Source: SG8-40 sp963792855
Lineage (GTDB): Bacteria > Pseudomonadota > Gammaproteobacteria > Burkholderiales > Eutrophovitaceae
Direction: 5' to 3'
Assembly: GCA_963792855.1 (NCBI GenBank)
Contig: CAWBXZ010000008.1
Location: 13,932-77,931 of the forward strand
Length of the DNA stretch: 64,000 nucleotides
Numbering within the stretch: position 1 is the first letter of the stretch; each line of letters starts with the position of its first letter. The notes under the pieces were generated by a model that saw only the letters and a list, made by a program, of their open reading frames with translations, was not told where the DNA came from and did not search any database. Below are positions 44,685-54,900 of this stretch, one piece after another. The position numbers and the translations under genes were made by a program.

Positions 44685-46800
44685 TCACCCGGCTGCGGCC
44701 GCCGGGGGCGGCGCCGCGGCAGCAAGCTTGCGGTTGCGCCTTGCCTCACGCACCAGCGGCGGACACACCGTCGCATCGTTGTGGATGACCTGGCAGTCGA
44801 GGCAATAGAAGCATTCGTCCATGTTGATCGCCCCGCTTGGCTCGATGGCCTGTATCGGACAGCGCCTTGCGCACAGCTGGCAGGGGTTGCCGCATTCCGG
44901 GCGGCGCTTCAATGGCATGAACCGGCGCAGGCGCAGCTTGCCGCCAATCGCCATCACCGCGCCAAGCGGGCAGAGAAACCGACAAAACGCCCGTTCGACG
45001 AACAAGCCGGCGGCGAGCAGCACCAGTGCGTACACCACGAATGGCCAGGCTCGATCCATTTTCAGCGAGATGACGGTCTTGAACGGCTCGATCTCCGCCG
45101 CGACCGCCATGGTCTGCAGTCCGTAAAGGGAGGCGACGGCCAGCATCGCGAGCGACACGTACTTCAAGGGCCACAACACACGGTGAGTCCGGTGCGACAG
45201 CGACCACTGGGGCATCTTGACGACTCGGGCAAGCTTGGCCAAAAGTTCTTGAAGTGCGCCGAACGGGCACAGCCAGCCGCAGAACACACCGCGTCCCCAG
45301 ATTACGAAGCTCACCGCAACGAACGCCAGCAACACGCAACAGCAACGGGTCGGCGAGGAGCACCGCCAGGCCGTGACCGCTGAACAATCCGTGCAACCAC
45401 GCGAACACGTTGATGATGCTGAGCTGGGCACCCGCAATCCAACCGATCCACACCAGCGTGAAGAGGAGAAAGCCAACACGCAACGCCTCGTAGAGACGCG
45501 CGTGGCGCGTCAGCCTGTGCATGGCGACAAGCAGTACTGTAAGCACCAGCAAAGCGCAGGTGAGAACGACGATGTTGTTCGCCTGGGCGCGCCAGCTCTC
45601 TCGCCAGGGCGCATCGAGCGGCTCAACGGCGGACGGCGCGACCGGTGGTAATACGAATCGCGAAGGCAAGGTGTAGCTGAGCTCGAACTCGCGCGTTTGC
45701 GCACCTGAACCGGCATCGTCGCCCACTATCAGTACCACTTTCCAGGGTGCGAGAACATCGATCCCGCTCTGGGCCGGTATTCGGAACAAGCCGATCTCGT
45801 CGAACTTCGGTGCCCCTTTGGCTATGACAAACGGCAAAATCCGGTAGTACTCCGGCGTTCGCTCCAGCACGAATGACCTTCCGGCCTGCTCGATCCGGAT
45901 CCGGTCGAACGTACCGGTCTCGAACACCCTGGTGCCGACGAAGGAGTAGGAACCCAGCCCCATCAGCAGAACGATCAGATCCTGCGGACTATGCCCCGTC
46001 ACATATTCGCCGTAGCGCATGGGACCCAGCAGATTGCGGCCGATCGAGGTGGGATTGAGCACGGCCGCATAGAGTTCGAGTGCGGTGTCCCGGCTGTCTG
46101 TGCCCGCATTGCCGGCATCGCGAATGTCGATTCGTTCAATTGCACCGGCCGCGACGAGTTCCGGCCAGGTCAATGGTTCGAAGCTCGACATATTGACCAT
46201 GGCAGTCGATCCGGCGCCGGTCAGGAGTCCGCGAGAGCGAGCCACCATGCGGGCGCTCTGGACAATGGCATGATGAAATGCCCGTGCGCTCACAGTTGCC
46301 GAACTGATGCCGTCGATGTCACCCGTTGTGCCCTGCCCGGAAAACGTAATCGCGCCGCCCGGATCGAGACCGGTGTACTGCGCGATAAACCGCATGAGTT
46401 CCTCCCCGAGGGAGCTGTAGTCGATAATCGGCTCGGCGTGCTCTACGAGCACGACGCCAACGATCTCCCCGTTCAGGTCCAGTCCGACCACGAAGTTGAA
46501 TGGCGCGCCCGAGAAGCCGACGACATCGGTCAACTCAAGGGTAGAGAACAGATAGCCGATGCGCTTGCCGACGCCTTGAACTTCGACGACCGGTGGCTCT
46601 CCGGACGGCGGGCTGGTGGAGATTGCATCGGGAAACAAACGATGGATCGTCTCTTCGCTCAACCAGTCAGGCTGCGCCGCCGCACGCACAGATCCCGGGA
46701 CACCGAGGAGCGCGAGACACACCAGGAAGACCAGCGCCCCAATGATCCGGGAGGGAGCAAGCGTCTCGATCCGGTCTGGTGACAACTGCGCGCTAGCCAT
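44685..46800 (-). pseudogene. NosR/NirI-like FMN-binding, 4Fe-4S membrane flavoprotein, frameshifted
   Basis: A signal-bearing N-terminus leads into a periplasmic FMN-binding domain with the flavinylation motif DGISSATVS (covalent FMN on Thr). Transmembrane helices and a NosR core follow. Near 45331-45350 the frame changes, and the polyferredoxin part continues with CGWLCPFGALQE, CRFLCPLGA, CGNPCQLCARRCPIQAI and CFYCLDCQVIHNDATVCPP. Joined length is about 705 residues, as for NosR. NosR-type proteins pass electrons from quinol to periplasmic reductases. It overlaps apbE by 8 bases; an alternative start is 46836. No nosZ is present. Confidence 0.82.
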
Positions 46801-47803
46801 GGAGGTGCGTACGGAGCGCGTCGGTGACGCGGACATCGAATGCGGTCCCGGCGGCCGTCACCAGTAACGCCGCGAGACCGCGCGCCTGCGCCAGCGAGTA
46901 CCCTCGCTCCGGCCCGAGGACCAGCAGCGCCGTCGCCCAGCCGTCGGCTTCCATGGCCGTGTCGGCGACCACGCTCACCGCCATCGGCGGATGTTCGACC
47001 GGCCGCCCCGTCGCGGGATCGATACTGTGCGAGTAGTGCCGTCCGTCCTGCTCGAAGAAGTCTTTGGTGGTGCCGGAGGTGGCAATCGCCCGGTTCCCGA
47101 GGACGACGGTTTTTCCAAGGCTGCGTCGACCCGCAACCGGTTGCTCGATGGCGACCCGCCAGGGCCGGCCGACCGCCGTCGTGCCTTTGGCCCGGAATTC
47201 GCCACCGATTTCCACCAGGTAGTCGTCGAACCCCAGGCGATCCAGAATCATGGCGACGCGATCGACACCGTAGCCTTTCGCAATGCCACTCAGGTCGACC
47301 TCGGTGCGACCGAGTGTTTTTCGGATCGCGCCGGCGGAGGGGTCGGTCTGCACGTTCTGGTAGCCAACACTCTTTCGAACCCGCTCGATGATGTCGTCAT
47401 TCGGAACCCGGCGGGTGCTGTACTGCGGGCCGAATCCCCAGAGATTGACCAACGGACCGACAGTGACGTCGAACGCGCCATGGGTCGAGGCGCTGATTCG
47501 TGCCGCGCTGTCGAGCACCTCGAGCAGGCCTCGCGACGCCGGCACCCAACCGGAATCTTCTCGCCTGTTGAATTCCGACAGCTCCGAGTGGGGATCGTAG
47601 GTGGACATCGCCCGGTTAATCGCGGCCAGTTCGGCCTCGATCAGCTTCGCGAGCTCGGTCCGCATGGCATCGTCGATCGGCGCCGGCAACGTCACGGTGT
47701 ATCTCGTGCCCATGGTCAGGCCGCCAATTGTTGCGTGAGCCGGCCGAACGCATGCAGCTGCCGGAACCGCTGCCAGTAACGTGATGAACGTGCGACGTTT
47801 CAT
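46793..47803 (-). CDS. apbE: FAD:protein FMN transferase (ApbE)
   Basis: 336 residues. A Tat- or lipoprotein-like N-terminus (KRRTFITLLAAVPAAAC) is followed by ApbE motifs: GGLTMGTRYTVTL, AINRAMSTYDPHSELSEFN, DVTVGPLVNLWGFGP, DLSGIAKGYGVDR, VEIGGEFRAKG and HYSHSIDPATGRPVEH. ApbE attaches FMN to Thr in the motif found in the next gene's product, so this pair is a self-contained flavoprotein maturation unit. GGAGG precedes the ATG. Translationally coupled to the NosR-like gene. Confidence 0.9.
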   Translation of the reverse strand: MKRRTFITLLAAVPAAACVRPAHATIGGLTMGTRYTVTLPAPIDDAMRTELAKLIEAELAAINRAMSTYDPHSELSEFNRREDSGWVPASRGLLEVLDSAARISASTHGAFDVTVGPLVNLWGFGPQYSTRRVPNDDIIERVRKSVGYQNVQTDPSAGAIRKTLGRTEVDLSGIAKGYGVDRVAMILDRLGFDDYLVEIGGEFRAKGTTAVGRPWRVAIEQPVAGRRSLGKTVVLGNRAIATSGTTKDFFEQDGRHYSHSIDPATGRPVEHPPMAVSVVADTAMEADGWATALLVLGPERGYSLAQARGLAALLVTAAGTAFDVRVTDALRTHLHG

Positions 47804-48459
47804 GCCTCCACCCCAAGCCTGGTGTTCCCGTGACAGTGTACGCGCCGTGAGCCAGTGGCGTGTGCCAGTCTCTCGGAGTCAGACAGTTTGCCGTGTCTCG
47901 TCAGAGTACGTGGAGTATAAGCGGGGTTCTGTTGCCGGGACCAACATTGTCCCCGACCAAGAATGCCAGCTCGCCGAGGTATGTCGCAAACGGATACGCC
48001 GTTGCATGTATCGCGGAAGCCCGGCGGCTGCGAGAGTGTGCAGATGGTGCGCAAGGTCGCGCACCTGTCGGGCACGCACCTGGCCGAGTACAAAGACCGC
48101 GTAACGAGCTTGAAGCTTGTTGCGGCGAAGGGTGTGGCTACGATTCGGCGAGGCGCGCGGAAATGTAAAGGGCTTGCATCGCTGCAAGCCTTTGTCATGA
48201 TTGGCGCGCCGGCAGGATTCGAACCCACGACCCCTGGTTCGTAGGCGATCCAGATACTAATTGACGATACTTGAAATCAGTCACTTGTAGCGGTTGCCAA
48301 GATCGGATCCAGTCTGACCCGGTAACAACTCGGTCACACCCGATACCAACAAGACACAAACGCCGGGATTACTTCTCCAGAGCCGCATGTTTCAGGTTCC
48401 CGAAAAGCAGGAACCTGAAACAGCACGGTCAGGAATGCGACGCGCGCGCACTCACACTG
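47804..48459. other. Gene-poor segment holding tRNA-Arg remnant copy B
   Basis: 656 bases between apbE and the DUF3147 gene. The only structured parts are the terminator hairpin and tRNA 3' fragment at 48167-48245. Overlapping short frames on both strands show no domain. Confidence 0.55.
48167..48245 (-). repeat. tRNA-Arg 3' fragment plus terminator hairpin, copy B
   Basis: On the minus strand, CCTACGAACCAGG (anticodon ACG loop and 3' stem of tRNA-Arg) is followed by variable loop, T-arm GTGGG-TTCGAAT-CCTGC, a 6-base acceptor strand (one short) and GCCA at 48202. Then comes a hairpin with GGCTTGCA/TGCAAGCC arms at 48167-48193. The tRNA 5' half is absent. About 40 bases around the hairpin match copy C almost exactly. 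Confidence 0.75.
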
Positions 48460-48807
48460 CTACACAAGGGCCGACGTCAAATAGCGGTGAATAAAGAACC
48501 CGGCCACAAGCAGGATCAGCCCCGAAACGTAACTCACCAGGAACCCGTAACCTGCGCGATCCGCCAGGAAAAATGGCAAGAAGAACAGGTATGAAACGGG
48601 AACCCCGATCAGTATGCTCTTTGCAAACGCAATGCTGGCAGCACTGTCACGGTGCTCCGCGTAGGAGAACGCCAGCGCGAGCAGAGAGGCAAGCGGCAAA
48701 GCCACGATGAATCCTGCCAGCTCCGGTTTCTTGCCCGATAGCCATGAGCTAAAGGCAATGACCCCGGCCGCGATAACCATCTTCAGTGCAAAAACAGCGC
48801 CCGCCAT
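48460..48807 (-). CDS. DUF3147 family membrane protein
   Basis: 115 residues from the ATG at 48807, which follows the upstream stop as TGAGATG. Four hydrophobic helices with the DUF3147 pattern: VIAFSSWLSGKKPELAGFIV, ALPLASLLALAFSYAEHRD, VPVSYLFFLPFFLADRAGYG and a last helix ending HRYLTSALV. Function unknown. It closes a four-gene minus-strand cluster with DUF6488, HupE/UreJ-fusion and His-rich genes that looks metal-related. Confidence 0.82.
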   Translation of the reverse strand: MAGAVFALKMVIAAGVIAFSSWLSGKKPELAGFIVALPLASLLALAFSYAEHRDSAASIAFAKSILIGVPVSYLFFLPFFLADRAGYGFLVSYVSGLILLVAGFFIHRYLTSALV

Positions 48808-48808
48808 C

Positions 48809-49162
48809 TCATTGGACCCCCTCAAACTTGCCGGTGAAATTTGCGTCGTAAACTGCACCGCCCTCCGACATCAGTATGAAGAGGGTTCTGCCTTCACCCT
48901 TGTTCTGAACGGAGACGATGTAATAGCCGCCCTTCTTCGACTCAACGCGCTTGGCGTTCTTGGAAACCCTGTTCCAGGACGGATCCAGTTTTCCGAAACC
49001 GAGGCCGACGTCGGACGCCACAAGTTCCGCCACTGCCGCTGTTGCAACGGTGACGGCCTGCTCATCGTTAATCGCCGCGTGGCCGTCGCCGTGCGCCAGT
49101 ACAGCCTGTCCGTAAACCAGGGACATGATCCAGAAGCCAATCACAACAAGAATTTTTTGCAT
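48809..49162 (-). CDS. DUF6488 family periplasmic protein
   Basis: 117 residues from the ATG at 49162 (GAGGTGATTGAT upstream). A signal peptide ends in AHGDGHA. The mature protein fits DUF6488: EQAVTVATAAVAELVASDVG, LGFGKLDPSWNRV, KKGGYYIVSVQNKGEGRTLF and AVYDANFTGKFEGV. The family resembles PepSY-like beta folds and recurs beside HupE/UreJ and RND metal-efflux genes. Stop and next start are separated by one base, so translation with DUF3147 is coupled. Confidence 0.78.
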   Translation of the reverse strand: MQKILVVIGFWIMSLVYGQAVLAHGDGHAAINDEQAVTVATAAVAELVASDVGLGFGKLDPSWNRVSKNAKRVESKKGGYYIVSVQNKGEGRTLFILMSEGGAVYDANFTGKFEGVQ

Positions 49163-49220
49163 ATCAATCACCTCAGCTAGATTTGATAAAAATTTGTAAC
49201 CGATGCTCTGAAGCCCTTTG

Positions 49221-50347
49221 TCAGAGGGCTTCACCCTCGCGCTTTAGCAGCGTTCCCCCGAAACGATCCACACGGCGGTACTCGCCCCTTACTCTGAGCT
49301 CGACAGACACTGCTTTCGCGCTGTCGTTCTTCCAGTACCAGCCGTGCGTTCCGGCAAAACCTGCCTTGTGCGATCCACTCGACCGACTGTCCGTGCCTTT
49401 TTCGAAGGTTTCGAAGTAGCCGGTGGTGTCACCCGTCAGCTCGCCATGGAAATCAAAGTAAAGCTCGGATCCGTCCGTGCTCCAGAGAAAATCGAACGTC
49501 TGCCCTTCCTTCAGCAACAGCTTGTATTCCTTCTCGCCTCGCGCAGGGATAACGACCGAAATCGTCTCTGCCCAGGGCTCTGAAGAGGACAGGGCGGCTG
49601 TGGCCTCGGGAGCCGAGACCACGGACGCAACATTGGGAGCGAATTCCTCCGGGTTGCTGGTGTGCTGATAGCCATGCATCTGCATCAGGAACAGCAAACC
49701 ACCCGCGAGAATCAGCACATAGTTGGCAACGACACTGACCGGCCTGAACGAAGGACGTTTGCGCCACACAGCCATACCAACGAGCATCAAGCTCAACGCC
49801 GCGATCTGTCCAAGCTCAACGCCGACATTGAACGAAATGATGTTGAGGAGCAGGTTGTCCGGATTCAGCGGGAGTTGCTGCAACCGCGTCGAGAGTCCGA
49901 AGCCGTGGATCAACCCCAACGCGACAATCATGAACATCATGTTGGGTGATGGCAGGCTGAGATACTTGCGGAAGCCATCGACATTGGCAAACAGCGATGT
50001 AACACACGCTCAGGCCGATTACCGCATCGATCAGAAAGTAGTTCATCTGGATCGCGATTGAACGTCGCGTAGATCAACGTTACGCTGTGCCCGAGTGTGA
50101 AGGCGGTGATGTACTTGGCAATGTCGCGGAACGTATCCAGAAAAAATATGATGCCGAAGACGAACAACAGGTGGTCGTACCCGGTCAGCATGTGCGTTGC
50201 GCCCAGCCACATGTAGACGAGATTTCCGCCTTCGATAATGGCGAGTTTGTCGGCTTCGGACATTCCGTGGGCCAGCACCAGTTGCGGTAAGCACAACAAG
50301 GCAATGAGCCATAGAAATAAGGTGGGCATGTACCGTTTGAGAAGCAT
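49221..50347 (-). pseudogene. HupE/UreJ membrane protein fused to a periplasmic anchor-type domain, frameshifted twice
   Basis: Three successive frames make one protein. The signal-bearing start with GATHMLTGYDHLLFVFGIIF (HupE/UreJ signature) is followed, after an indel near 50058, by NYFLIDAVIGLSVCYIA. After a second indel near 49995 it continues MFMIVALGLIHGFGLSTRLQ and the last helices. A C-terminal ~130-residue domain follows (IPARGEKEYKLLLKEGQTF, TDGSELYFDFHGEL, AGFAGTHGWYWKNDSAKAV, RVRGEYRRVDRF). That domain normally occurs in separate 'transmembrane anchor' proteins. HupE/UreJ proteins are nickel, cobalt or other metal channels. Confidence 0.75.
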
Positions 50348-50431
50348 TTTCGTTTTGGTTCCTCAGTTCAAGATCCTTGATTGTTTCCGGCGTCCGTCGC
50401 GACGACATGGTGAGGAAGTCTTTTCACGACC

Positions 50432-50950
50432 TCACCTGTTGACACCGGGACGGGTGCCGTCAGTCGGAGAAACGGAAACAGGGATGCCGGCGCGCACGCC
50501 ACAGACAGGGCAGGGCGTACGCCGGACAACAACGAACGGGGAACTAACGAGGTGGTGCGCGGGTCGGCCGTGCCAGATAGGTGGCCAGGGTGGTGCCCGA
50601 ACCCGGTCATACAGCCTGGCAACGGCCGCGGCCGGAATAGCGCTGAACAGCAGGAATCCAATGGCTGCGATCAAGGCCACGGAATGGATATCGATCGCCG
50701 CCTTGAGCAAGCAGTCTGGGACGACATCCCAGGACCCGAACTCCGAACCGTGGTGGTCTTCATGCGAAAAGTCCAGTGCCGAATGGACTCGCTCTACATG
50801 CGTGTGCTCAAGCGCGGGTGCTTTCAGAAGAACCGCGCGTCCATCGGCTCGATCATCGTGACTGAACTGATGGGTGTGCAACCACGGTCCTTGTCCATGG
50901 ACAATGGCCAGAAACAGGGCTAGCACCCAAATCGGGGCAGTCCTGGACAT
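50432..50950 (-). CDS. His-rich hypothetical membrane/secreted protein
   Basis: 172 residues if started at the ATG at 50950. The N-terminal hydrophobic segment (WVLALFLAIVHGQGPWLH) precedes a His/Asp-rich stretch (HTHQFSHDDRADG, EHTHVERVHSALDFSHEDHH), then a second helix (VALIAAIGFLLFSAIPAAA) and a basic tail. No named family is recognised. Clusters of His suggest metal binding, agreeing with the HupE-type gene 84 bases downstream on the same strand. The last ~40 residues look less protein-like, so the true 3' end may also be frameshifted. Confidence 0.55.
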   Translation of the reverse strand: MSRTAPIWVLALFLAIVHGQGPWLHTHQFSHDDRADGRAVLLKAPALEHTHVERVHSALDFSHEDHHGSEFGSWDVVPDCLLKAAIDIHSVALIAAIGFLLFSAIPAAAVARLYDRVRAPPWPPIWHGRPAHHLVSSPFVVVRRTPCPVCGVRAGIPVSVSPTDGTRPGVNR

Positions 50951-51028
50951 CGATCCAGATGACGGTGGGTAACGGAGCCTTGGCACAAGTGCAAGTATCG
51001 CCGGTTTGCTCCTTTGAGGCAAAAACAA

Positions 51029-51953
51029 AGCAGTTTGACCGTTTATAGGGCGGAGTGCGGAAAAGGCCTGCGCACGCAGAGTGGAGTCGCGTTGTACAGC
51101 CTGTCCCAGTGGGGGCGTCGATTTACCGTCATTGCCGCCTCACAAGAAAAAGGCCTGCATCGCTGCAAGCCTTTGCCATGATTGGCGCGCCAGGGGGCAT
51201 GGTTCTGGACACTGGGTCGGACCGGTTCCGATCCTCCAATCGTCTTCTTCCGGCCGCGATTGTGTGAAATCTCGTGAACATTCTGGGTCGATGGAACCGC
51301 GTTCCACATCAACCAGGCACTAGCGACGTGCGAGGTATGAGGCACCACGATTGCTGACTATCAAACGGAATAATTCTTCGTTTCCGCCAGGTTGTTGAAA
51401 TTCGCGTTTTAAGGAAACCGCGGTCGAAGCGGCCGTCACGGGGTGATCACGCCGTGTACCACGACGTTTGAGTTCGAATGACCGCCAACGAATTCGTAGC
51501 CGGCAAAATGTCGCCCGGCGTATTCGCCTCACAGGATAAGACGCCCCCAGGGTCAAGCCGAAGGTTGAGACTGCAAGCGGATGAACCGCGCCGTGAAACC
51601 GTGAGGCTCCATCGGGAAGCCATGCCCGGTCGTTGTGCCCGAACCACGGTCTCTCCGGCTGAATCGTTTCCTTGCGCCATGTCTGTGACACGAGTACCCT
51701 CATAGAGCATTCAACCGCGACATCGGCCGTTATCAAAAGCCCAATCTGCGTACGGCCAGGGACCTTTCACCACGAGCAAGCGGAAGAGCGAGCGAAGGAA
51801 ACTCTCCAACGCTGTCCCGAGCTGACCCGAGAAGGGCAACATCCACGAGCCGTTTCCGAACGTGCTGCACAACTGGCTGTGGTGCCCACCGTGCGCTGCC
51901 GGACCTTGATGGACAAGGATATCTGCTGACGCGCGAGCGGGTGCCTGAGGAGG
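51029..51953. other. Gene-poor segment before the glucan synthase, holding remnant copy C
   Basis: 925 bases. Apart from the hairpin and short tRNA remnant at 51147-51195, nothing can be supported. Minus-strand frames at 51320-51736 show a low-complexity, Arg-rich, shadow-like composition. The promoter for the downstream glucan synthase should lie near its right end, where GAGGAGG precedes the first possible start. Confidence 0.5.
51147..51195 (-). repeat. Terminator hairpin plus tRNA-Arg 3' tip, copy C
   Basis: The hairpin GGCCTGCA/TGCAAGCC with flanking A- and T-runs (51147-51173) is followed by TGATTGGCGCGCCAGG. This is the same sequence as copy B up to the acceptor strand and CCA (51183); beyond that the tRNA similarity stops. 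It is the shortest of the four copies. Confidence 0.65.
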
Positions 51954-54900
51954 TTGGCTGCCTTGGCGATCTACGACCTCACCGTCGAAGCGACGATTTG
52001 GGACTTGCTCAACCATATCCGCTGCGGTGCTCATCAGGCAGCACATGTTCATGACGCGGAATTTCAAACGCGAGTACAAGTGAAGAGAAACGGCGCCGAA
52101 GGCGCTGCGCTTCGTCGCATGGAAGAGCCGATCCGTGCCGAGATCTTCGGCATTGAGCGCCTGGAGCAACACGCCAGGAGCCTCGCTGCGAGCGAGCGCG
52201 TCACCGACAGGCCGGACAAAGGACAGGATCTTCTTCCCAGGGTCCGTGACAACGGGCGCGTGCTGCTGGTCGCGTACCACGACATCGTCGAGGCGGTCGG
52301 GGGCGCGAACGAGATTACGCTCGCCGAAGAATGGTTTCTCGACAACTTCCACGTCGTCGACGAGCAGCTGCGGGGGATCCGCGAGCACCTGCCGCAAAGT
52401 TACTACCGCCGGCTGCCGAAGATCGCGACCGGCCACCTCGCGGGCTGTCCCCGCGTCTATAGCGTCGCCTGGGCCTATATCGCCCATACCGACAGCCGCT
52501 TCGAGATGGAGACACTGCAACGCTACGTGCGTGCCTACCAGTACGTTCAGCCGCTCAGCATCGGCGAGCTGTGGGCAGTGCCGATTCATCTGCGCATTGC
52601 GCTCGTCGAGAACCTGCGCCGGCTTTCCGACCAGGTGGCCAGTGCACGTCATGCGCGCGCGAAAGCCGACGAGCTGGCGGACCGCCTGCTTGGTCTGAGC
52701 GGTCGGGTCACGGAACAGACCGCGGACGTCCTGCATCCTTTCGACGATTTACCGCTGACCGGAGCGTTCGCGGTTCAGTTGGTCCAGCGGCTTCGCGACC
52801 GGGACACCTCGATTACGCCGGCGATCGACTGGCTGCACCGGAAACTGCACGCGCAGGGCACGTCCGCCGACGAAGTCGTTGCCCGGGAACACCACAACCA
52901 GGGTGCCGCCAATGCGACCGTGCAGAACGTCATCAGCAGCATGCGCTGGATGTCCTCCATCGACTGGCTCGAGTTCTTCGAGAGCGTCAGTCTGGTGGAC
53001 GAGGTGTTGCGCGCTGCTCCGGTCTATTCGGCGATGGATTTCGACACCCGGGATGCGTATCGCAAAGAGGTCGAGTTCCTCGCGCAGGGCGCGAAATCGC
53101 TCGGAGCTGGATGTCGCCCACGAAGCAGTGCTGCTGGCGCGCAACGCAACGCAGGAAAGACAGCATGTCCGTGATACCGCCGCGCGTAAGGACACGGCGC
53201 GTCGTCCGGCTCCTTCCGGTGTTGCCGAGCACGCCACGGAGGACCCCGGCTACTACCTGATCTCGAAGGGCAGGCGCGATTTCGAGCGGCAAATTGGCTT
53301 CCGCGTGCCGGTGGGGTTGAGGCTGCAACGCGCCTGTCGCGCCAACGGACTCGCGGGATATCTGGGAGGGATCACGGCGCTCACCGCGCTGTTGGTCTTC
53401 GGCATCGAATGGATCGCGGGCTCTGCCGGTGCAGCACCCTGGACGCTCTGGCTGCTGGGCTTCCTCGGCCTCGTGCCGGCTTCGTCCGTCGCGGTGTCAC
53501 TGGTCCATCGCCTGGTTCCGGTGCTGCTTTCACCGCAACGGCTCCCCAAGCTCGAACTTGCCGAGGGCGTGCCCGCGCAACTGTGCACCGTCGTCGCCGT
53601 ACCGACGATGCTCACCAATCGTGCCGACCTCGAGGCACAGCTCGAACGACTCGAAGTGCACTACCTGGCAAATCCCGACGGCCATCTCTACTTCACGCTG
53701 CTGACCGACTGGCTGGACGCGCCACAGGAGCATATGCCGGGCGACGGCGATCTCGTCGCTTCGCTGGCTGACGGCATCGAGCGTCTCAATGCGCAGTACG
53801 ACGGACCTCCCGGAGGCGGGACACGTTTTCTTCTGTTGCATCGCCGGCGCGTCTGGAACGAGCAGGAAGGCAAGTGGATCGGCTGGGAGAGAAAGCGCGG
53901 CAAGCTCCACGAACTGAACCGCCTGCTGCGCGGCGCCACCGATACGACGTTCATTGCGGTCGATGGCCATCCGCCAGCGGTGCCCGCGGGCGTTCGCTAC
54001 GTCATCACACTGGATGCCGATACCCGGCTTCCCAAGGCGAGCGCCTATCGACTGGTCGGGGCGATGGCGCATCCGCTGAACTTGCCGCGTTTTGATCCCC
54101 GGCAGGGACGCGTGGTCGAGGGTTACGCGATTATGCAGCCGCGAATCGCGCCATTCCTGCCCACCGGGCCGCACAGCACCGGCTTCCAGCGCAGCGTCTC
54201 GGGTCCCGGTGGCGTGGACCCGTACGCGGCCGCTATTTCGGATGTCTATCAGGACCTCTTCGACGAAGGGTCCTTCACCGGAAAAGGCATCTACGACGTC
54301 GATACCTTTACGGCTGCGCTGACCGGGAACGTCCCGGAGAACACGATGCTCAGCCACGATCTGTTCGAAGGCGTATTCGCGCGCACCGGACTGCTGACCG
54401 ACGTGGAACTGTTCGAGATTTTTCCGTCCAATTACGGCGTTGCCGCGCGACGCCACCATCGTTGGGTGCGGGGGGACTGGCAGCTTCTTCCCTGGATTCT
54501 GGGTGTCGCGCGCGACGCCGCCGGTCAACGAACGGGCGTGCGCATTCCCGCCATTTCCCGCTGGAAGATGGTCGACAATCTGCGCCGAAGCCTCGCCGCA
54601 CCTGCGACTTTTCTGTTCGCCGTCGCGGCGTGGGTCCTGCCGGGTGTTCCGTCCTCACTCGGGACAGGTGTGCTCGTTGCATCGATCGCAATTCCGGCCT
54701 TCATACCGGTCGTCGACGGTCTCATTCCGCATCGATGGCGCATTTCCTTGCGCAGCCACCTGCGCGCCGTGGGCTACGACTTGTTTGTCGCCTCGTCGCA
54801 GACATTCCTGGTGATCACCATGCTCGCGCACGAGGCGTGGCTGATGGCGGATGCCGTGGTGCGCACGCTTTGGCGGCTCACGGTCTCCAGGCGCAATCTC

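Noticed and set aside
48460..50950. Hydrogenase or urease accessory operon (because of HupE/UreJ)
   Set aside because: No hydrogenase or urease structural or maturation genes are nearby.
51320..51736. 138-codon minus-strand ORF
   Set aside because: Arg/Ser-rich chance frame without domain support.
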